Below are positions 1-8,000 of a stretch of 30,023 nucleotides of DNA, in pieces (the stretch's first letter is position 1; each line of letters opens with the position of its first letter). The notes under the pieces are model-generated. The model was given only the letters and a program-made list of their open reading frames with translations, was not told the DNA's origin and did not search any database. The stretch is from an uncultured Methanomicrobiales archaeon (GTDB lineage: Archaea; Thermoplasmatota; Thermoplasmata; Methanomassiliicoccales; Methanomethylophilaceae), in contig CALAVG010000189.1 in assembly GCA_937892275.1 (NCBI GenBank), positions 1 through 30,023 of the forward strand. The letters are read 5' to 3'. The position numbers were made by a program, and so were the translations under genes.

Positions 1-209
1 TTGTTCAGGAGATTGGCTTGTTCGTTATAAGCGTTTCTATAGAGTAAAGGGCCGATGGGAAGTGTGATGTGGAAGACGACGGTCCGTTTCCTGACCATTG
101 TCATGTTGACCCGCAACATTCGGCAGTTATAATCCCCTGACAGCTAAAGGCCTCCATAACCGAAGATTTCAGCGGATCCGGAGAAACCGGAAGGAAGCAA
201 TACAAACAA
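1..209. other. Window edge, no gene identified
   Basis: No convincing gene is visible here. A short open stretch in one forward frame (about 3-47, ending in TAA) could be the last residues of a gene lying mostly outside the window, but 14 codons are too few to judge. The frame of the next gene is open back to a TGA at 138-140, so a little of this stretch could encode its N-terminus if a non-standard start were used. Confidence 0.4.
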
Positions 210-1097
210 TTGGATGCCGATTTCAAGAGGATCGTGCACAACACGGACATCCTTTCCAACGTGATAGGGGCGCTCGTATCCGAACTCAGAGGGAAGGACA
301 TCGAATTCATCAAAGAATGCGTATCGCCCGAAGGCCTTACCAGAAGATCGGGATTGGAGACGGAGATGCACAACGACAGTGGCGAATATGTGGTTATGGA
401 CAACCTGTTCAGTATCGCGATCCCCGGGGAGAAGGAGATAGGAATAATGCTGAACATCGAGGCACAAGGCAATCCGGAACCGGGATATCCGATCCTGAAC
501 AGAGCGTTGTTCTATGCGTCCGGGATAGTGTTCAATCAGAAGAGTGCGGCCTTCAGGGAAAGCCATTATGAGAAACTGAGGAAGACATACTCCATATGGT
601 TCATCCTGCAGCCCAGACCTGACGATGAGAACACCATCTTCAGATATCCGTTGGTGAAAGTCCCTGGCCTCAAGAAGAAGAGGTCCTACTCCGAGGAATC
701 CGATCTGCTTGAGATAATCATAGTGAATCTAGGCGGTCCGGTGAACTCGTCGAACAGGACATTCCGCCTGTTGAACGACATTTTCCTCTCCAAAATGAAT
801 GGGGGCAGGTACAGGAACCACCTTAAGAAGAGCTATAATATCCAATTAGACGATAACACGTTAGAGAGTTTGGAGAGGATGATGATGAGCCTGGGCGAAG
901 AGATCGTAAGTTACCAGAGGCAACTCGGATATAACGATGCACATGCCGAGTTCGTTGAAAACACAGCAACAACAATAGTCAAAATTATGACTAAATATGG
1001 TGCATCTCTCCCGGATGCGTTGGAAATTTGCAACTTATCTGATGACGATAAAGAAACTGTAATGAAAATCGTCAACAAGAATCTCGATCGGATGTGA
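210..1097 (+). CDS. Rpn/PD-(D/E)XK nuclease-family (transposase-like) protein
   Basis: The 295-residue protein resembles the Rpn/YhgA-like group, annotated as PD-(D/E)XK nuclease family transposases. The nuclease core is visible: an Asp at residue 64 (VVMDNLF), then a beta strand ending in LNIEAQ with Glu84 and Gln86, followed by the family's typical segment with NRALFYASG and YEKLRKTYSIWF. The C-terminal half (about 185-295) is helical and polar, and probably regulatory or oligomerising. Family members are DNA endonucleases that can promote recombination; activity here is inferred. The start is uncertain: TTG at 210 is used because no ATG or GTG lies upstream before an in-frame TGA at 138, and GGAAG at 193-197 could act as a weak ribosome-binding site. 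No inverted repeats or target duplications flank it, so it is not a recognisable insertion sequence. It converges on rps3ae. Confidence 0.75.
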   Translation: MDADFKRIVHNTDILSNVIGALVSELRGKDIEFIKECVSPEGLTRRSGLETEMHNDSGEYVVMDNLFSIAIPGEKEIGIMLNIEAQGNPEPGYPILNRALFYASGIVFNQKSAAFRESHYEKLRKTYSIWFILQPRPDDENTIFRYPLVKVPGLKKKRSYSEESDLLEIIIVNLGGPVNSSNRTFRLLNDIFLSKMNGGRYRNHLKKSYNIQLDDNTLESLERMMMSLGEEIVSYQRQLGYNDAHAEFVENTATTIVKIMTKYGASLPDALEICNLSDDDKETVMKIVNKNLDRM

Positions 1098-1141
1098 ATG
1101 CTCTTCAACCGAGCAAAGATAGGATTTTTACAAAGGAATAA

Positions 1142-1159
1142 GCCCCGGCGGACCGGGGC
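1142..1159 (-). terminator. GC-rich hairpin after rps3ae
   Basis: A 7-bp stem GCCCCGG/CCGGGGC with a four-base loop begins 8 nt past the rps3ae stop. The tract beyond it on the minus strand is U-rich but interrupted. It sits between two convergent genes and may also stop the nuclease-like gene. Confidence 0.6.
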
Positions 1160-1167
1160 AATTAGTT

Positions 1168-1893
1168 TCACTCGGAAGCTTCCTCTGCGGGAGCCTCAGC
1201 GGCCTCCTCTGCAGGTGCTTCCTCGGCGGGCTCCTCTGCGGGGGCTGCCTCGGGGGCTTCGTTGGAGACCATCTCTTCGGGAGCGAAGACTGCCTCAGGC
1301 TCTCCCTCACCGAACTCGAGGACCTCGGACTTCCTGACCTCGATTCTCTTGATGGGGATGACGACGTGACATGCCTTGGCCAGATCCCTGGAGAGGTTTC
1401 CGGAGATGATCGCCTTGACGATCTCGGAGAGAGTCATCTCCTTACCCATGTTGGTCAGGGTCTCGGTGATAATAGCCCTCATTCCCTCTTCCTGAGAGGA
1501 CTGGATACGCCTGTCCGCGATGGACATGGTCTTGATCCTGTACTTGAATCCGTCCTTGGTGTAGAAGTCCACGACGTGGTCTGTCTTTGTCTTTCTGCGG
1601 CGGGTGAGCCTCCTTACGTAATCGCTTGTGAGGTCGTGTCCGACGAAGACGGTCTTTGCATCCATTCCCTCGGTTGCGTTGACCTTGAACTTTAGTTTGA
1701 TGTGCATCTTGGAGAAGTCTCCGGTCAGGTCCTGGACTGTGACCTCGACGGTACGTCCGATCACGAACTCGGGGTCTGCCGAGGGTGTGTCTCCGATCTC
1801 TGCCTCGTTGAACATCTTGGGGGCGTGGATCTTGTACCACTCCTTTGCCTTCCACTTGTCCTTCACCTTACGTGCTGCTTGCTGTCTTGCCAT
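1168..1893 (-). CDS. rps3ae: Small-subunit ribosomal protein eS1 (S3Ae)
   Basis: This is archaeal/eukaryotic ribosomal protein eS1 of the 30S platform, recognised by its N-terminal segment (VKDKWKAKEWYKIHAP) and core (DYVRRLTRRRKTKTDHVVD, then YRIKTMSIADRRIQSSQ). The product is 241 residues from the ATG at 1893. A GTG three codons upstream (1902) is in frame, but it lies inside the ribosome-binding sequence AGGTG, and the ATG gives the conserved MARQ start. The last 30 or so residues are an Ala/Glu/Pro-rich tail of PAEEA-like units, absent from the eS1 core and probably a disordered acidic extension. The gene is single, with its own promoter, not in a ribosomal operon here. Confidence 0.97.
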   Translation of the reverse strand: MARQQAARKVKDKWKAKEWYKIHAPKMFNEAEIGDTPSADPEFVIGRTVEVTVQDLTGDFSKMHIKLKFKVNATEGMDAKTVFVGHDLTSDYVRRLTRRRKTKTDHVVDFYTKDGFKYRIKTMSIADRRIQSSQEEGMRAIITETLTNMGKEMTLSEIVKAIISGNLSRDLAKACHVVIPIKRIEVRKSEVLEFGEGEPEAVFAPEEMVSNEAPEAAPAEEPAEEAPAEEAAEAPAEEASE

Positions 1894-1961
1894 TTTAGAC
1901 ACCTTTTACTGAGCGTGCGATTATATCGCTGTATTAAAAGATATGTTGAAGTGCGTACCGC

Positions 1962-1972
1962 ATATATTTAAC
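1962..1972 (-). promoter_or_regulatory. TATA box of rps3ae
   Basis: On the minus strand this reads GTTAAATATAT, about 70 bp before the ATG, giving a leader of roughly 45-50 nt that holds the AGGTG ribosome-binding site. A second candidate, CTTTTAATAC (1931-1940), would give a shorter leader. Confidence 0.5.
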
Positions 1973-2147
1973 ATTAACTCAAAATATCTTAGATTATATT
2001 ATATCTGCCGGAGTTTTCGGCTCAAGTGGGACCGTATCTGTCCGACAGTATCATATCCCAGTACAAACGGACCGTACATAAAACGGCGACGCCGGTCGCA
2101 ATAACGAAACACCCGAACTGAGCTTGTTCCTATGTAAATTAACGTAG

Positions 2148-2156
2148 TCTAAATAG
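2148..2156 (+). promoter_or_regulatory. TATA box of the cstA pseudogene
   Basis: TCTAAATAG is centred 25 bp upstream of the ATG at 2177, as expected for a leaderless archaeal transcript. The promoter seems intact although the gene is broken. The rest of the roughly 280-bp divergent region toward rps3ae holds AT-rich sequence and the octamer GGACCGTA twice (2028-2035 and 2079-2086), possibly regulatory. Confidence 0.5.
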
Positions 2157-2176
2157 AAAACAGAGGATACCTGATC

Positions 2177-3603
2177 ATGATGGTCTTCGTTCTGGGAGTT
2201 GTCGCACTTCTGCTCGGTTATATCATATACAGCAGGTTGCTCCAGCACACCCTCCTGCCTCTCAGGAAACCACACCTGCATTCTCACACAGCGACGGCGT
2301 GGATTATGTTCCGATGTCTACATGGAAGAACCACATGATCGGATCGCTTAACATAGCAGGAACCGGACCCATATTCGGAGCCTTGATGAGTGTCAAATGG
2401 GACCCTGTAGCATTCGTTTTGGATCATAAAGGTTCAATCCTAGGCGGATCTGTCCATGATTATATGTCAGGGATGATGTCCATTCGTAACGGAGGGGTGT
2501 CCCTGACGAAGAACGTCCAGAACTACCTAGGGGACAGATTCAGGTATTTCGCGCTCATTCTGGTCATCGTCGTTCTAATCATCGCATCGGCCATGATGGC
2601 GAGGAGCGCCTGCGACCTTCTCGTATACATCACGGACGCCCCCATGGGATTCTGGCTGGCCATTATTTCGTTATACTTCGTCGCATCTGCCCTGCTGCCC
2701 ATCGACAAAATTATAGGAAAGATCTGTCCGGTATTCGGCATCCTTCTCGTCCTAATGGCCGTGATGATAATAGGTGGCCTGGTGGCGTGAGGATTCGACC
2801 TTCCAGAGATGACCTTTGACAATCTGCACCCTCAGGGAGCTCATATGTTCCCCGACATGTGCATCACGATCGCGTGCGGAGCAGTTTCCGGATTCCATGC
2901 TACACAATCCACGATGGTGGCAAGGACACTGAAGGACGAGAAGGACGGCCGCCTTGTATTCTACGGAGCGATGATTGTAGAAGCATTCATAGCACTCATC
3001 TGGGTCACAGCAGGACTTGCATTCTACCCGGATACGTCGTCGCTGTCCGATGCTTTGACCGAATGGGGAGCATCAGGGATCGTATACGATATATCGACAT
3101 CCCTCTTAGGACCGCTGGGCGGTATTCTTGCGGTACTTGGTGTCGTGGTGTGCCCGATAACGACGGGAGATACTGCCATCAGAGCGATCAGGATGATGAT
3201 CCAGGACGACAGAGGATATGATAACAAGAACATGAACCTTGCAGTCTCTATAACTCTGGTCGCTACCTTCATCATGATCGTACTCTGCCTCCTGGACTTC
3301 CAGTCCCTCTGGTATTACATGTCATGGCTGAACCAATCGCTGGCATGCCTTACGCTGTGGGTCTGCACCACATTCCTGCTGAGAGCCACAAAGAGGAGGA
3401 CATACTCATTGGTCACAGCACTACCGGCTATGTTCATGACCCTGGTGATCTCTTCTTTCATACTCAATTGGAATCAGGGATTGAATCTGGACTATGACAT
3501 ATCCATAATGATCGGAGCAGCGTTGACGATATTGTTCGCCTTCTTCTATCTCATAGCCTACTTCTCATCGGAACCTGTCAAAGAGCATTATACCGGTTGC
3601 TGA
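2177..3603 (+). pseudogene. cstA: Broken CstA-family carbon starvation/peptide transporter
   Basis: CstA proteins are polytopic inner-membrane carriers for peptides or pyruvate. Homology runs the full length: the N-terminal helix (MMVFVLGVVALLLGYIIYSR), TPAFSHSDGVDYVP, NHMIGSLNIAGTGPIFG, the HDYMSGMMSIRNGG loop, and ATQSTMVARTL with later helices through YFSSEPVKEHY. The reading frame is damaged in at least three places. A frameshift lies between about 2245 and 2265, since the helix is in one frame and TPAFSHSDG in another. Two compensating indels near 2416-2420 and 2427-2431 scramble FVW(I/V)..GSILGG into FVLDHKGSILGG. A TGA at 2788-2790 interrupts GGLVA and GFDLPEMTFDN in the same frame. 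The last 265 codons look intact. Sequencing error could explain single indels but hardly all the lesions, so I call it a recent pseudogene. The promoter-like TATA box is retained. Confidence 0.88.
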
Positions 3604-3681
3604 TCGTTCAAGGGTCACATTGGATGTATTATATGCAGAGTTAATGCTGTCAATGCTCATTTGTGCACATCTATGACACTA

Positions 3682-3690
3682 ATTATAAAA
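3682..3690 (+). promoter_or_regulatory. TATA box of the MATE exporter gene
   Basis: ATTATAAAA is centred about 28 bp before the ATG at 3715. This placement supports a leaderless message and argues against the in-frame TTG at 3661, which lies upstream of the box. Confidence 0.65.
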
Positions 3691-3714
3691 GGCGCAAATA
3701 GTTTAATTAATCCT

Positions 3715-5118
3715 ATGTCTCCGCCGAGAGAGAACATAGATATGATGCTCAATAGTCCCAAGAAGGCTATCATACGTATGTTCCTCATGGTCTCGGTGAC
3801 ATTCATTGTCATTAAAGTCAACGGATTCCTCGATATCTATTGGATAGCGAATCTCAGCACGGAGGCGATATCCGCCGTGTCCATAGTCACGCCGATATAT
3901 TCTATAGTGGCCGCATTGGGACTCGGTGTCGGAACAGGGGCCTGCGTATGCATCGCATACCGTCTCGGCAAACATGATTATAGAGTGGCCAACGTAATGG
4001 CTTCCACAGCGATCTATCTTGGATTGGTGGTATCGATACCTGCGATCCTGTTCCTGCTCTTCGGTACAGAGCTGATGTTCTACAACGTCGACGAGGAAGG
4101 GGTCAGAGGATTGACCAGAGAATATGTCATCCCATTGGCATGCGGTGCCCCGATCCTGATCTTGACAGGTATCGTCACCAACTTCCTGAAGGCCGAAGGC
4201 GCGATGAGGGCAATGGTGGTATGCAGCCTTATCAGCATTCCTGTAAATGCGATATTGACACCCGTTTTCGTATATGTGTGCGAATGGGGGATAAAAGGGG
4301 CATCCACGGCCACTGTCCTGGGATCGCTGGTATCCATGATTCTGATGCTCTACCTGTTGCACAGTGACAAACATCACATCAAACTGAAACTCGTCAGGCC
4401 GACCTTCTCGAATGTAAAAGAGGTCCTGGGCGTAGGTCTTCCGAAGGCCCTCGAGGAATTCCTCGGAGGCCTGACAATCCTTGTGCAGAACATCATCCTG
4501 ATATCCAAGCTCGGAGGTGATGCGGTCGCTATCCACGGACTGACATTCTCCCTGATGTATCTCTTCACCATACTCTCGGACTCGATGAGTGCAGCGACCC
4601 AGCCTGTCTGTTCAACGGCCGCAGGAGCGCACCGCATAGAATCCATGAGATCATCGATGATTTTCTCGACGCTCATACTCATCGGACTATCCCTCCTGGT
4701 GGTGCTGTTCCTAGAGCTCTTCACGCCGGAGGTCGTCCAGTTCATCAACGGCGGTGACGCGGGCGAACTGGAGGAGGAGATGATCCTTGCTGTAGGGATG
4801 TATGCTCTGATGCTTCCGTTCTATCTCCTCAGCAGATTGGCATCCACTCTGTTACAGGTCCTGAGAAAGGCCCATGTATGGGCACCGATCTTCCTTGTGC
4901 TCAGCAACATCCAGGTCGCACTGCTCTATTTCTTCGCCACAGATATCGAAAGCATGCTCATAATCGTGGCGATCTCCACAAGCCTGTTAGGCATCGTCGG
5001 ATATGCTCTATGCCATCACTACGCGGTAACCTATGATCCGGATGCGGTGGAGAGGATGATTGACAACGGAGAAGGAGTACCGCGGCTAGAGAAACTTGGC
5101 GGGAATAAGACCGCTTGA
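3715..5118 (+). CDS. MATE-family multidrug/metabolite exporter
   Basis: A 467-residue polytopic membrane protein with about twelve hydrophobic segments in two similar halves, the MATE (NorM/DinF-like) architecture. Family features include an early helix with IYWIANLSTEAISAVSIVTP, the glycine-rich GLGVGTGACVCIAYRLGK segment, and the second-half repeat VLGVGLPKALEEFLGG. MATE proteins export cationic drugs and metabolites using a Na+ or H+ gradient; the substrate cannot be told from sequence. The ATG at 3715 is preferred because the promoter TATA lies between it and the upstream in-frame start. The gene stands alone and converges on hdrB, with a shared hairpin between them. Confidence 0.93.
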   Translation: MSPPRENIDMMLNSPKKAIIRMFLMVSVTFIVIKVNGFLDIYWIANLSTEAISAVSIVTPIYSIVAALGLGVGTGACVCIAYRLGKHDYRVANVMASTAIYLGLVVSIPAILFLLFGTELMFYNVDEEGVRGLTREYVIPLACGAPILILTGIVTNFLKAEGAMRAMVVCSLISIPVNAILTPVFVYVCEWGIKGASTATVLGSLVSMILMLYLLHSDKHHIKLKLVRPTFSNVKEVLGVGLPKALEEFLGGLTILVQNIILISKLGGDAVAIHGLTFSLMYLFTILSDSMSAATQPVCSTAAGAHRIESMRSSMIFSTLILIGLSLLVVLFLELFTPEVVQFINGGDAGELEEEMILAVGMYALMLPFYLLSRLASTLLQVLRKAHVWAPIFLVLSNIQVALLYFFATDIESMLIIVAISTSLLGIVGYALCHHYAVTYDPDAVERMIDNGEGVPRLEKLGGNKTA

Positions 5119-5152
5119 TAAGTGCAGCCGATCTGAATATGATAAAAGAGAA

Positions 5153-5168
5153 GGGAGGTCTCCCTCCC
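5153..5168. terminator. Bidirectional terminator hairpin (MATE / hdrB)
   Basis: A perfect 6-bp stem GGGAGG/CCTCCC with loop TCTC lies between two convergent genes. On the minus strand it is followed by TTCTCTTTTAT, a good U-tract 15-35 nt after the hdrB stop. Confidence 0.65.
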
Positions 5169-5183
5169 TAAATGATTTTGAAC

Positions 5184-6029
5184 TCAGAGTTTCACAGGGG
5201 TGATGTGGGTGGAGAAAGCGAGCTGCTTCTCGTCCATTCCCATTGCGAGACCGAGGAGCTGTGACAGGTGGAGGACGGGGATGTTGAAATCCATGTCCTT
5301 CTGTACTCCGTCGAACTGGAGGTGGCAGAAGGGACAGACATCGATGATGAACTGTGCTCCGGAGGCCTGCATGTTCTCCAGGTTGGTCTCTGTGAACTTC
5401 TTTGCGACGTCACCGAATGCGGCCTTGAGTCCTCCTCCAGCACCGCAGCAGAGCATCTTCTGCTTCCTGGGCATGGACTTGGCTCCTGTTGCCTCGATGA
5501 GGTCGTCGAGGATGTGGGGGTTCTCGGGGTTGTCGACCTGCTTGATCGCGCTGGGCTTGAGGAAGTGGCATCCATAGAATGCTGCGACCTGGTAGTCCAG
5601 GGGCTTTGTGATCGAGTTCTTGATCTTCTCGACTCCGACCTCGTTGTAGAGGACCTCGGCGAAGTGGTGGACCTTTGTGGTTCCCTTGTACTCCATTCCG
5701 ATCTCCTTCAGGATCTTGTTGACCTCTGCGAGGAGTTCAGGGTCCTCTGCGAGCTCGTAAGCTGCGTCGAAGAGCGATCCGTAGCATCCGTTACAGATGG
5801 TGACGATGGGGAGACCCTGCTGCTCTGCGAGAGCGAGGTTCCTTGCTGCGGCTGCGAGCCAGGTCTTCTTGTTGAATGCCCTGATGACTCCGGGTGCGGG
5901 GCAACAGCTTGCGTCCTGCAGGTCCACGAGCTCGATACCGAGTGCGGCGCAGACCTCTCTTGTTGACTTCTCGATTCCGGGGTATCTGAGGGGGGCGATA
6001 CATCCGAGGAAGAATGCGTATTTTGCCAT
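5184..6029 (-). CDS. hdrB: Heterodisulfide reductase subunit B
   Basis: HdrB carries the site that reduces the CoM-S-S-CoB heterodisulfide, the terminal acceptor of methanogenesis, in the cytoplasmic HdrABC complex. The 281-residue product has both CCG (cysteine-rich) domains. Ligands for the two non-cubane [4Fe-4S] clusters are present: Cys10, 42, 43, 79, 82 and Cys154, 194, 195, 232, 235, matching the known HdrB set shifted by one. The true start is the ATG at 6029: the in-frame GTG at 6038 belongs to the ribosome-binding sequence GGAGTGAT, and the ATG gives the expected MAKYAFFLGC. It follows hdrC by 5 bp in the same operon. No hdrA or mvhD lies in the window. Confidence 0.97.
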   Translation of the reverse strand: MAKYAFFLGCIAPLRYPGIEKSTREVCAALGIELVDLQDASCCPAPGVIRAFNKKTWLAAAARNLALAEQQGLPIVTICNGCYGSLFDAAYELAEDPELLAEVNKILKEIGMEYKGTTKVHHFAEVLYNEVGVEKIKNSITKPLDYQVAAFYGCHFLKPSAIKQVDNPENPHILDDLIEATGAKSMPRKQKMLCCGAGGGLKAAFGDVAKKFTETNLENMQASGAQFIIDVCPFCHLQFDGVQKDMDFNIPVLHLSQLLGLAMGMDEKQLAFSTHITPVKL

Positions 6030-6034
6030 CTTAA

Positions 6035-6520
6035 TCACTCCTTTACAATGCTGTCGAATCCGGTCGCTGTGAGGATCTTCTTCAGATCGTCCATTGCCTT
6101 CTCGTTGGCGAGGACTGTGGGGGGTACCGGTGCGAGGCCGAGGTCTCCCCTCAGCTCTGTGATGGCATCCTGGACCTTGACTGTATGTCCGATGGAGGCA
6201 AAGTTGGTAGCGGTTCCCTTGTGCTGCTTCCTGATGTGGCCTTCTGCAACGGCCATGTTCCTCAGGTCGATGATGATGTCGACGATGGGGACCTCACGGG
6301 GGCACCTCTCAACACATGTGTAACAGGTGCTGCACTCCCAGAGCTCGTCGGAGCCGAGAATCTCTTCCTTAAGTCCAAGCTGAGCCATTCTGATGATCTT
6401 CCTGGTCCTGTAGGAGGTCCTCCTTCCGGAAGGGCATCCTGCTGTACAGGTTCCACACTGGAAGCACATCTTGGCTGCGTCTGCGATCTCCTTCGAGATC
6501 TCTGCTTTTGGTGTAACCAT
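6035..6520 (-). CDS. hdrC: Heterodisulfide reductase subunit C
   Basis: HdrC is the ferredoxin-like subunit that relays electrons from HdrA to HdrB. The 161-residue protein has two CxxCxxCxxxCP motifs binding [4Fe-4S] clusters, C19-C22-C25-C29 (CFQCGTCTAGCP) and C63-C66-C69-C73 (CSTCYTCVERCP). The ATG at 6520 is chosen because a TATA box lies 33 bp upstream and no good ribosome-binding site is seen for the ORF extension to 6547. It is the first gene of the hdrC-hdrB operon. The length fits HdrC of methanogens without cytochromes (about 160-185 residues). Confidence 0.96.
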   Translation of the reverse strand: MVTPKAEISKEIADAAKMCFQCGTCTAGCPSGRRTSYRTRKIIRMAQLGLKEEILGSDELWECSTCYTCVERCPREVPIVDIIIDLRNMAVAEGHIRKQHKGTATNFASIGHTVKVQDAITELRGDLGLAPVPPTVLANEKAMDDLKKILTATGFDSIVKE

Positions 6521-6548
6521 AGTAATCGTGACTATCCATGCGCCCATT

Positions 6549-6557
6549 CTATATAAT
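6549..6557 (-). promoter_or_regulatory. TATA box of the hdrCB operon
   Basis: ATTATATAG on the minus strand, centred about 33 bp upstream of the hdrC ATG. It lies in the short gap after the LysR-type gene, so hdrCB has its own promoter. Confidence 0.6.
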
Positions 6558-6603
6558 GAAGAACGGTCGGGAACAGGAGGTATTACCGAATTGGATAATA
6601 CCT

Positions 6604-7407
6604 TTAAGAGATGTTTCTGGCCTTGACCGCACGGACTATCTTCAAAATGCGCGGATCGTCCACCTTGTAGATGGCCGTGACCGCATGCCTCAGGTTCTTC
6701 GGATCCACCTCGCTCTTGAGCCTGAGGTTCCTCCTGGTGAGCATGAACTCGTCGATGAAGAAGCTCTTGTTAGAACCCAACAGTTCGGGCAGGGAGAACG
6801 TATCCGCATCCACGGAGTACTTCCTTCCGAGCGATTCGAGGTACATGAACGCGACCCTCTGCGCCCCGTACCTGTAACGGATGAACGAGGGTCCCCTGTC
6901 GACGAACACCATACCCATGTACCCGATCTCGTCCATGATGTACTCCTCCGCATCGAACAGATAGAGGGGATCGTCTATGATGGCAAGGTCCGCCCTGTTC
7001 TCCCTCATCATGCGGATGTTGTACTCGTCGTCGGATACGATCATGTGGGCATCCGGGATCTTCTGGGCCGAGACAACGGACATCATGATGTCCTCGGTCA
7101 CGGGGCTGCAGCAGATGGTGAACCCCCTGTCCGTCTCGCAACGGTGACCCATCGAACGGGCGATGTCCACTATCTCCCTTCCGGCAGGTGTCAAAACCGA
7201 ACCCGCGGGAGTGGTCGTCAGGATCGGTTCGCCTGCGGCCTCCTCGATCACGGATATGTACTTGTGCAACACTGGAACGGATATCCCCAGCTTCCTCGCG
7301 GCAGCTGTCTGGCTATGTGTCTCCTGGACCGCCATGAGCGCCTCCAGCTGACGGACCGTGACGGTCTTGCCGTTGATGACCTGCGAACTCTGGACCGATA
7401 TCTGCAT
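6604..7407 (-). CDS. LysR-type transcriptional regulator (ModE-like HTH)
   Basis: A 267-residue DNA-binding regulator. Residues about 14-75 form a LysR/ModE-type winged helix: TVRQLEALMAVQETHSQTAAARKLGIS matches the LysR pattern of one helix followed by the helix-turn-helix with AAARKL, then a wing with LTPAGREIV. The remainder (about 90-265) resembles a periplasmic-binding-protein-type effector domain, for example IPDAHMIVSDDEY and RADLAIIDDPLYL. The effector is unknown. It lies directly upstream of hdrCB on the same strand but about 50 bp before that operon's promoter, and divergent from the hydrogenase maturation protease gene. Control of one or both neighbours is plausible but inferred. 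It ends in TAA, unusual in this window. Confidence 0.82.
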   Translation of the reverse strand: MQISVQSSQVINGKTVTVRQLEALMAVQETHSQTAAARKLGISVPVLHKYISVIEEAAGEPILTTTPAGSVLTPAGREIVDIARSMGHRCETDRGFTICCSPVTEDIMMSVVSAQKIPDAHMIVSDDEYNIRMMRENRADLAIIDDPLYLFDAEEYIMDEIGYMGMVFVDRGPSFIRYRYGAQRVAFMYLESLGRKYSVDADTFSLPELLGSNKSFFIDEFMLTRRNLRLKSEVDPKNLRHAVTAIYKVDDPRILKIVRAVKARNIS

Positions 7408-7424
7408 GATGACGGGAGTGTTAC

Positions 7425-7434
7425 CTATAAAGAT
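7425..7434. promoter_or_regulatory. TATA element in the lysR / hydrogenase-protease divergent region
   Basis: CTATAAAGAT reads as ATCTTTATAG on the minus strand, centred 23 bp before the regulator's ATG (leaderless). On the plus strand the same element is about 37 bp before the protease ATG at 7467. CATAATAAA at 7454-7462 is an alternative box for the protease gene if it starts at the in-frame ATG at 7491. The whole divergent region is 59 bp. Confidence 0.5.
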
Positions 7435-7466
7435 AATACTACCGCCTGGGAATCATAATAAACCCT

Positions 7467-8000
7467 ATGTCCGATGACGGAACGATTGAAATGGGTCTGA
7501 CAGACAGGGATTCCAGTATAGCGGTCGTAGGTCTAGGAAGTCCGATAATGTGCGACGATGCCGTCGGTCTGAGGGTCTCCCAGGCCATAGAGGACATGCA
7601 CCTCGGGGATGTGGACTGCCATCAGGAGGCCGTGGGCGGATTGGACATCCTCCCTGTCATACACGGATACAAAATGGCGATAATCGTCGACGCCATCATG
7701 ACCGGCGAATACGGGCCAGGAACGGTACTCATCTTTTCTGAAGAGGACTTCGACAGCAAGATCAACGAGGCGGCTTCGCACGATGTCAATCTCCCGACCG
7801 CGATAAGGATCGGAAGACAGATGGATCCGGGACTCATGCCCCAGGTCATCAAGTACATAGCAATCGAGGTCCAGGACATCAAGACGATGACCGAGACCAT
7901 GACTCCTGAAGTGGAAGAGGCCGTGCCCAGTGCATGCAGGGCGGTACTCCACCTGATGGACGAGTTCAGAAAGCAAGCTTCGTCGAGTCGTAGTTCTTGA
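7467..8000 (+). CDS. [NiFe] hydrogenase maturation endopeptidase (HycI/HyaD family)
   Basis: Family members (peptidase M52) cleave the C-terminal extension of a hydrogenase large subunit after nickel insertion. The 177-residue protein shows the pattern: an N-terminal strand VVGLGSPIMCDDAVGLRV with an acidic residue at the HybD Glu16 position (Asp31), a second Asp in IIVDAIMTG (Asp75), and a His in SHDVNLP (His105); these three bind nickel of the precursor. Its likely client is the F420-non-reducing hydrogenase MvhA, which couples to HdrABC; this rests on the nearby hdr genes. An in-frame ATG at 7491 is also a credible start, giving a tighter N-terminus. Its 3' end overlaps the convergent M16 protease gene by 35 bp. 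Confidence 0.9.
   Translation: MSDDGTIEMGLTDRDSSIAVVGLGSPIMCDDAVGLRVSQAIEDMHLGDVDCHQEAVGGLDILPVIHGYKMAIIVDAIMTGEYGPGTVLIFSEEDFDSKINEAASHDVNLPTAIRIGRQMDPGLMPQVIKYIAIEVQDIKTMTETMTPEVEEAVPSACRAVLHLMDEFRKQASSSRSS

Noticed and set aside
60..200. Structured RNA or tRNA (including tRNA-Pyl) near the window start
   Set aside because: Short complementary stretches exist but no cloverleaf or CTA anticodon loop can be drawn.
2788..2790. In-frame TGA in cstA as a selenocysteine codon
   Set aside because: The family has glycine here, no SECIS-like element is seen, and frameshifts elsewhere in the gene show it is decaying.
5268..5966. 232-codon plus-strand frame opposite hdrB
   Set aside because: Shadow of hdrB, which has all ten cluster-binding cysteines in the other strand.
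6538..7458. 306-codon plus-strand frame opposite the LysR-type gene
   Set aside because: Low-complexity shadow rich in Arg, His and Asp. The minus strand encodes a clear HTH protein with its own promoter.
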